Below, piece after piece: positions 49,640 to 50,142 of a stretch of DNA of 50,142 nt (position 1 is the first letter of the stretch; each line of letters begins with the position of its first letter). The DNA comes from Lachnospiraceae bacterium (GTDB lineage Bacteria; Bacillota; Clostridia; Lachnospirales; Lachnospiraceae). The stretch lies in NCBI GenBank assembly GCA_017552715.1, contig JAFZOW010000031.1, positions 1 through 50,142 of the forward strand. Direction: 5' to 3'. Under the pieces are notes generated by a model. That model was not told where the DNA came from, made no database searches, and worked only from the letters and a program-made list of their open reading frames with translations. The position numbers and the translations under genes are program-made.

Positions 49640-50142
49640 AGAATATCATCAAAGATGCCATGATACTTTTTGCCATCACAGCTGTAGCCGGTGTGCTGCT
49701 GGCTGTGGTGAACGAAGTGACGAAAGCTCCCATCGCAGCCCAGAAGCAGGCGGCCATCGAAGCGGCCTGCAGGGAAGTCTTTTCCGAGGCCGAAAGCTTT
49801 ACGGAGGAAAAGGCTCCCTCGGAGTACCCGGAATATGCTGCTTTTGCGGCGGCTTATCCCAAGGATTCCATCGACCGTATCTATACGGCTAAGGATGCTT
49901 CCGGAAAAGTGCTGGGGCTTGTACTGAATGTAACGAACAAAGAAGGCTACGGCGGCAGCATCCGTTTTTCCCTGGGTGTGGCCCTGGACGGTACCGTGAC
50001 CGGAGTTTCCATACTGGAGACGGGGGAGACCCCGGGCCTGGGTCTGCGGGCGGATACGGAGCTGGTCCCGCAGTTTGCCGGTAAGAAGGCGGAGCGCTTT
50101 GAATATGTCAAGGGCGGCGGAGCGGCGGCGGAGAACCAGGTG
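49636..50142 (+). CDS. rnfG: Rnf complex subunit G, 3' end cut by window
   Basis: RnfG carries a covalently bound FMN and faces the outside of the membrane in the Rnf electron chain. The frame is open for 169 codons to the right edge. An N-terminal membrane segment (DAMILFAITAVAGVLLAVVN) and the FMN-binding-domain motif ILETGETPGLGLRAD are visible; the flavinylated SGAT motif should lie just beyond the last residues seen (AAAENQV). ATG overlaps the rnfD stop, so the three rnf genes are translationally coupled. rnfE, rnfA and rnfB are expected downstream. Confidence 0.93.
   Translation, partial: MKNIIKDAMILFAITAVAGVLLAVVNEVTKAPIAAQKQAAIEAACREVFSEAESFTEEKAPSEYPEYAAFAAAYPKDSIDRIYTAKDASGKVLGLVLNVTNKEGYGGSIRFSLGVALDGTVTGVSILETGETPGLGLRADTELVPQFAGKKAERFEYVKGGGAAAENQV

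Overview
The window reads as a chromosomal segment of an anaerobic gut-type Clostridia, most likely Lachnospiraceae. Evidence for this placement: a BspA-like leucine-rich surface protein, papain-type surface proteases with Ig-like tails, short-form HisG with HisZ, a HisIE carrying an extra barrel-like N-terminus, an Rnf complex, a Na+-pumping biotin decarboxylase cluster, and Gram-positive ScpA/ScpB. The species cannot be named from sequence alone. Nearly everything is on the + strand; only one gene (46064-47182) is clearly on the - strand. No insertion sequence, prophage or CRISPR array is visible.

Layout. (1) 1-7768: the 3' part of a giant LRR surface protein, then a membrane protein, a hotdog thioesterase, a DUF2804 protein, a flavin-binding PNPOx-like protein and an RluA pseudouridine synthase. 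(2) 7885-16871: two tandem, paralogous secreted C1 cysteine proteases; the second carries the same C-terminal repeat modules as the LRR protein. (3) 16919-21941: hisZ-hisG-hisD-hisB-hisIE, apparently a tight operon from a consensus promoter placed so close to hisZ that the mRNA should be leaderless. (4) 21950-25516: a B12-binding radical SAM protein, its DUF2344 partner and a short RNase G, closed by a terminator that contains the stop codon. (5) 25667-27343: an unrecognised protein with a novel N-terminal domain, an Ala-Pro linker and eight SHOCT-like repeats. (6) 27495-27954: tRNA-Thr(CGT), two long hairpins, three 70-bp direct repeats that each fold, and a terminator directly in front of alaS. 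(7) 27955-34735: alaS, a FliB-like Cys-rich protein, rpsU, a metallophosphoesterase, scpA and scpB. (8) 34865-40257: a five-gene biotin carboxyltransferase/Na+ pump operon with a 12S-type and a 5S-type carboxyltransferase, a biotin carrier, and OadB and OadG subunits. (9) 40342-45977: an RpiR-type regulator, BaiN-like flavoprotein, cmk, ispH, an S1-domain protein and cheR. (10) 46064 to the end: a YprB-like nuclease on the - strand, diverging from rnfC-rnfD-rnfG (rnfG cut by the window end).

How it works together. The Na+-translocating decarboxylase/transcarboxylase and the Rnf complex are both ion-pumping energy devices of anaerobes, coupling biotin-dependent carboxyl transfer and ferredoxin oxidation to ion gradients. 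The surface proteins probably act on or bind host or dietary protein. Most remaining genes are housekeeping (histidine synthesis, translation, chromosome condensation, isoprenoid synthesis). The points most worth a second look are the SHOCT-repeat protein, the folded repeat array and terminator between tRNA-Thr and alaS, the hybrid 12S/5S carboxyltransferase pump, and two promoters (hisZ, rnfC) predicted to give leaderless mRNAs.
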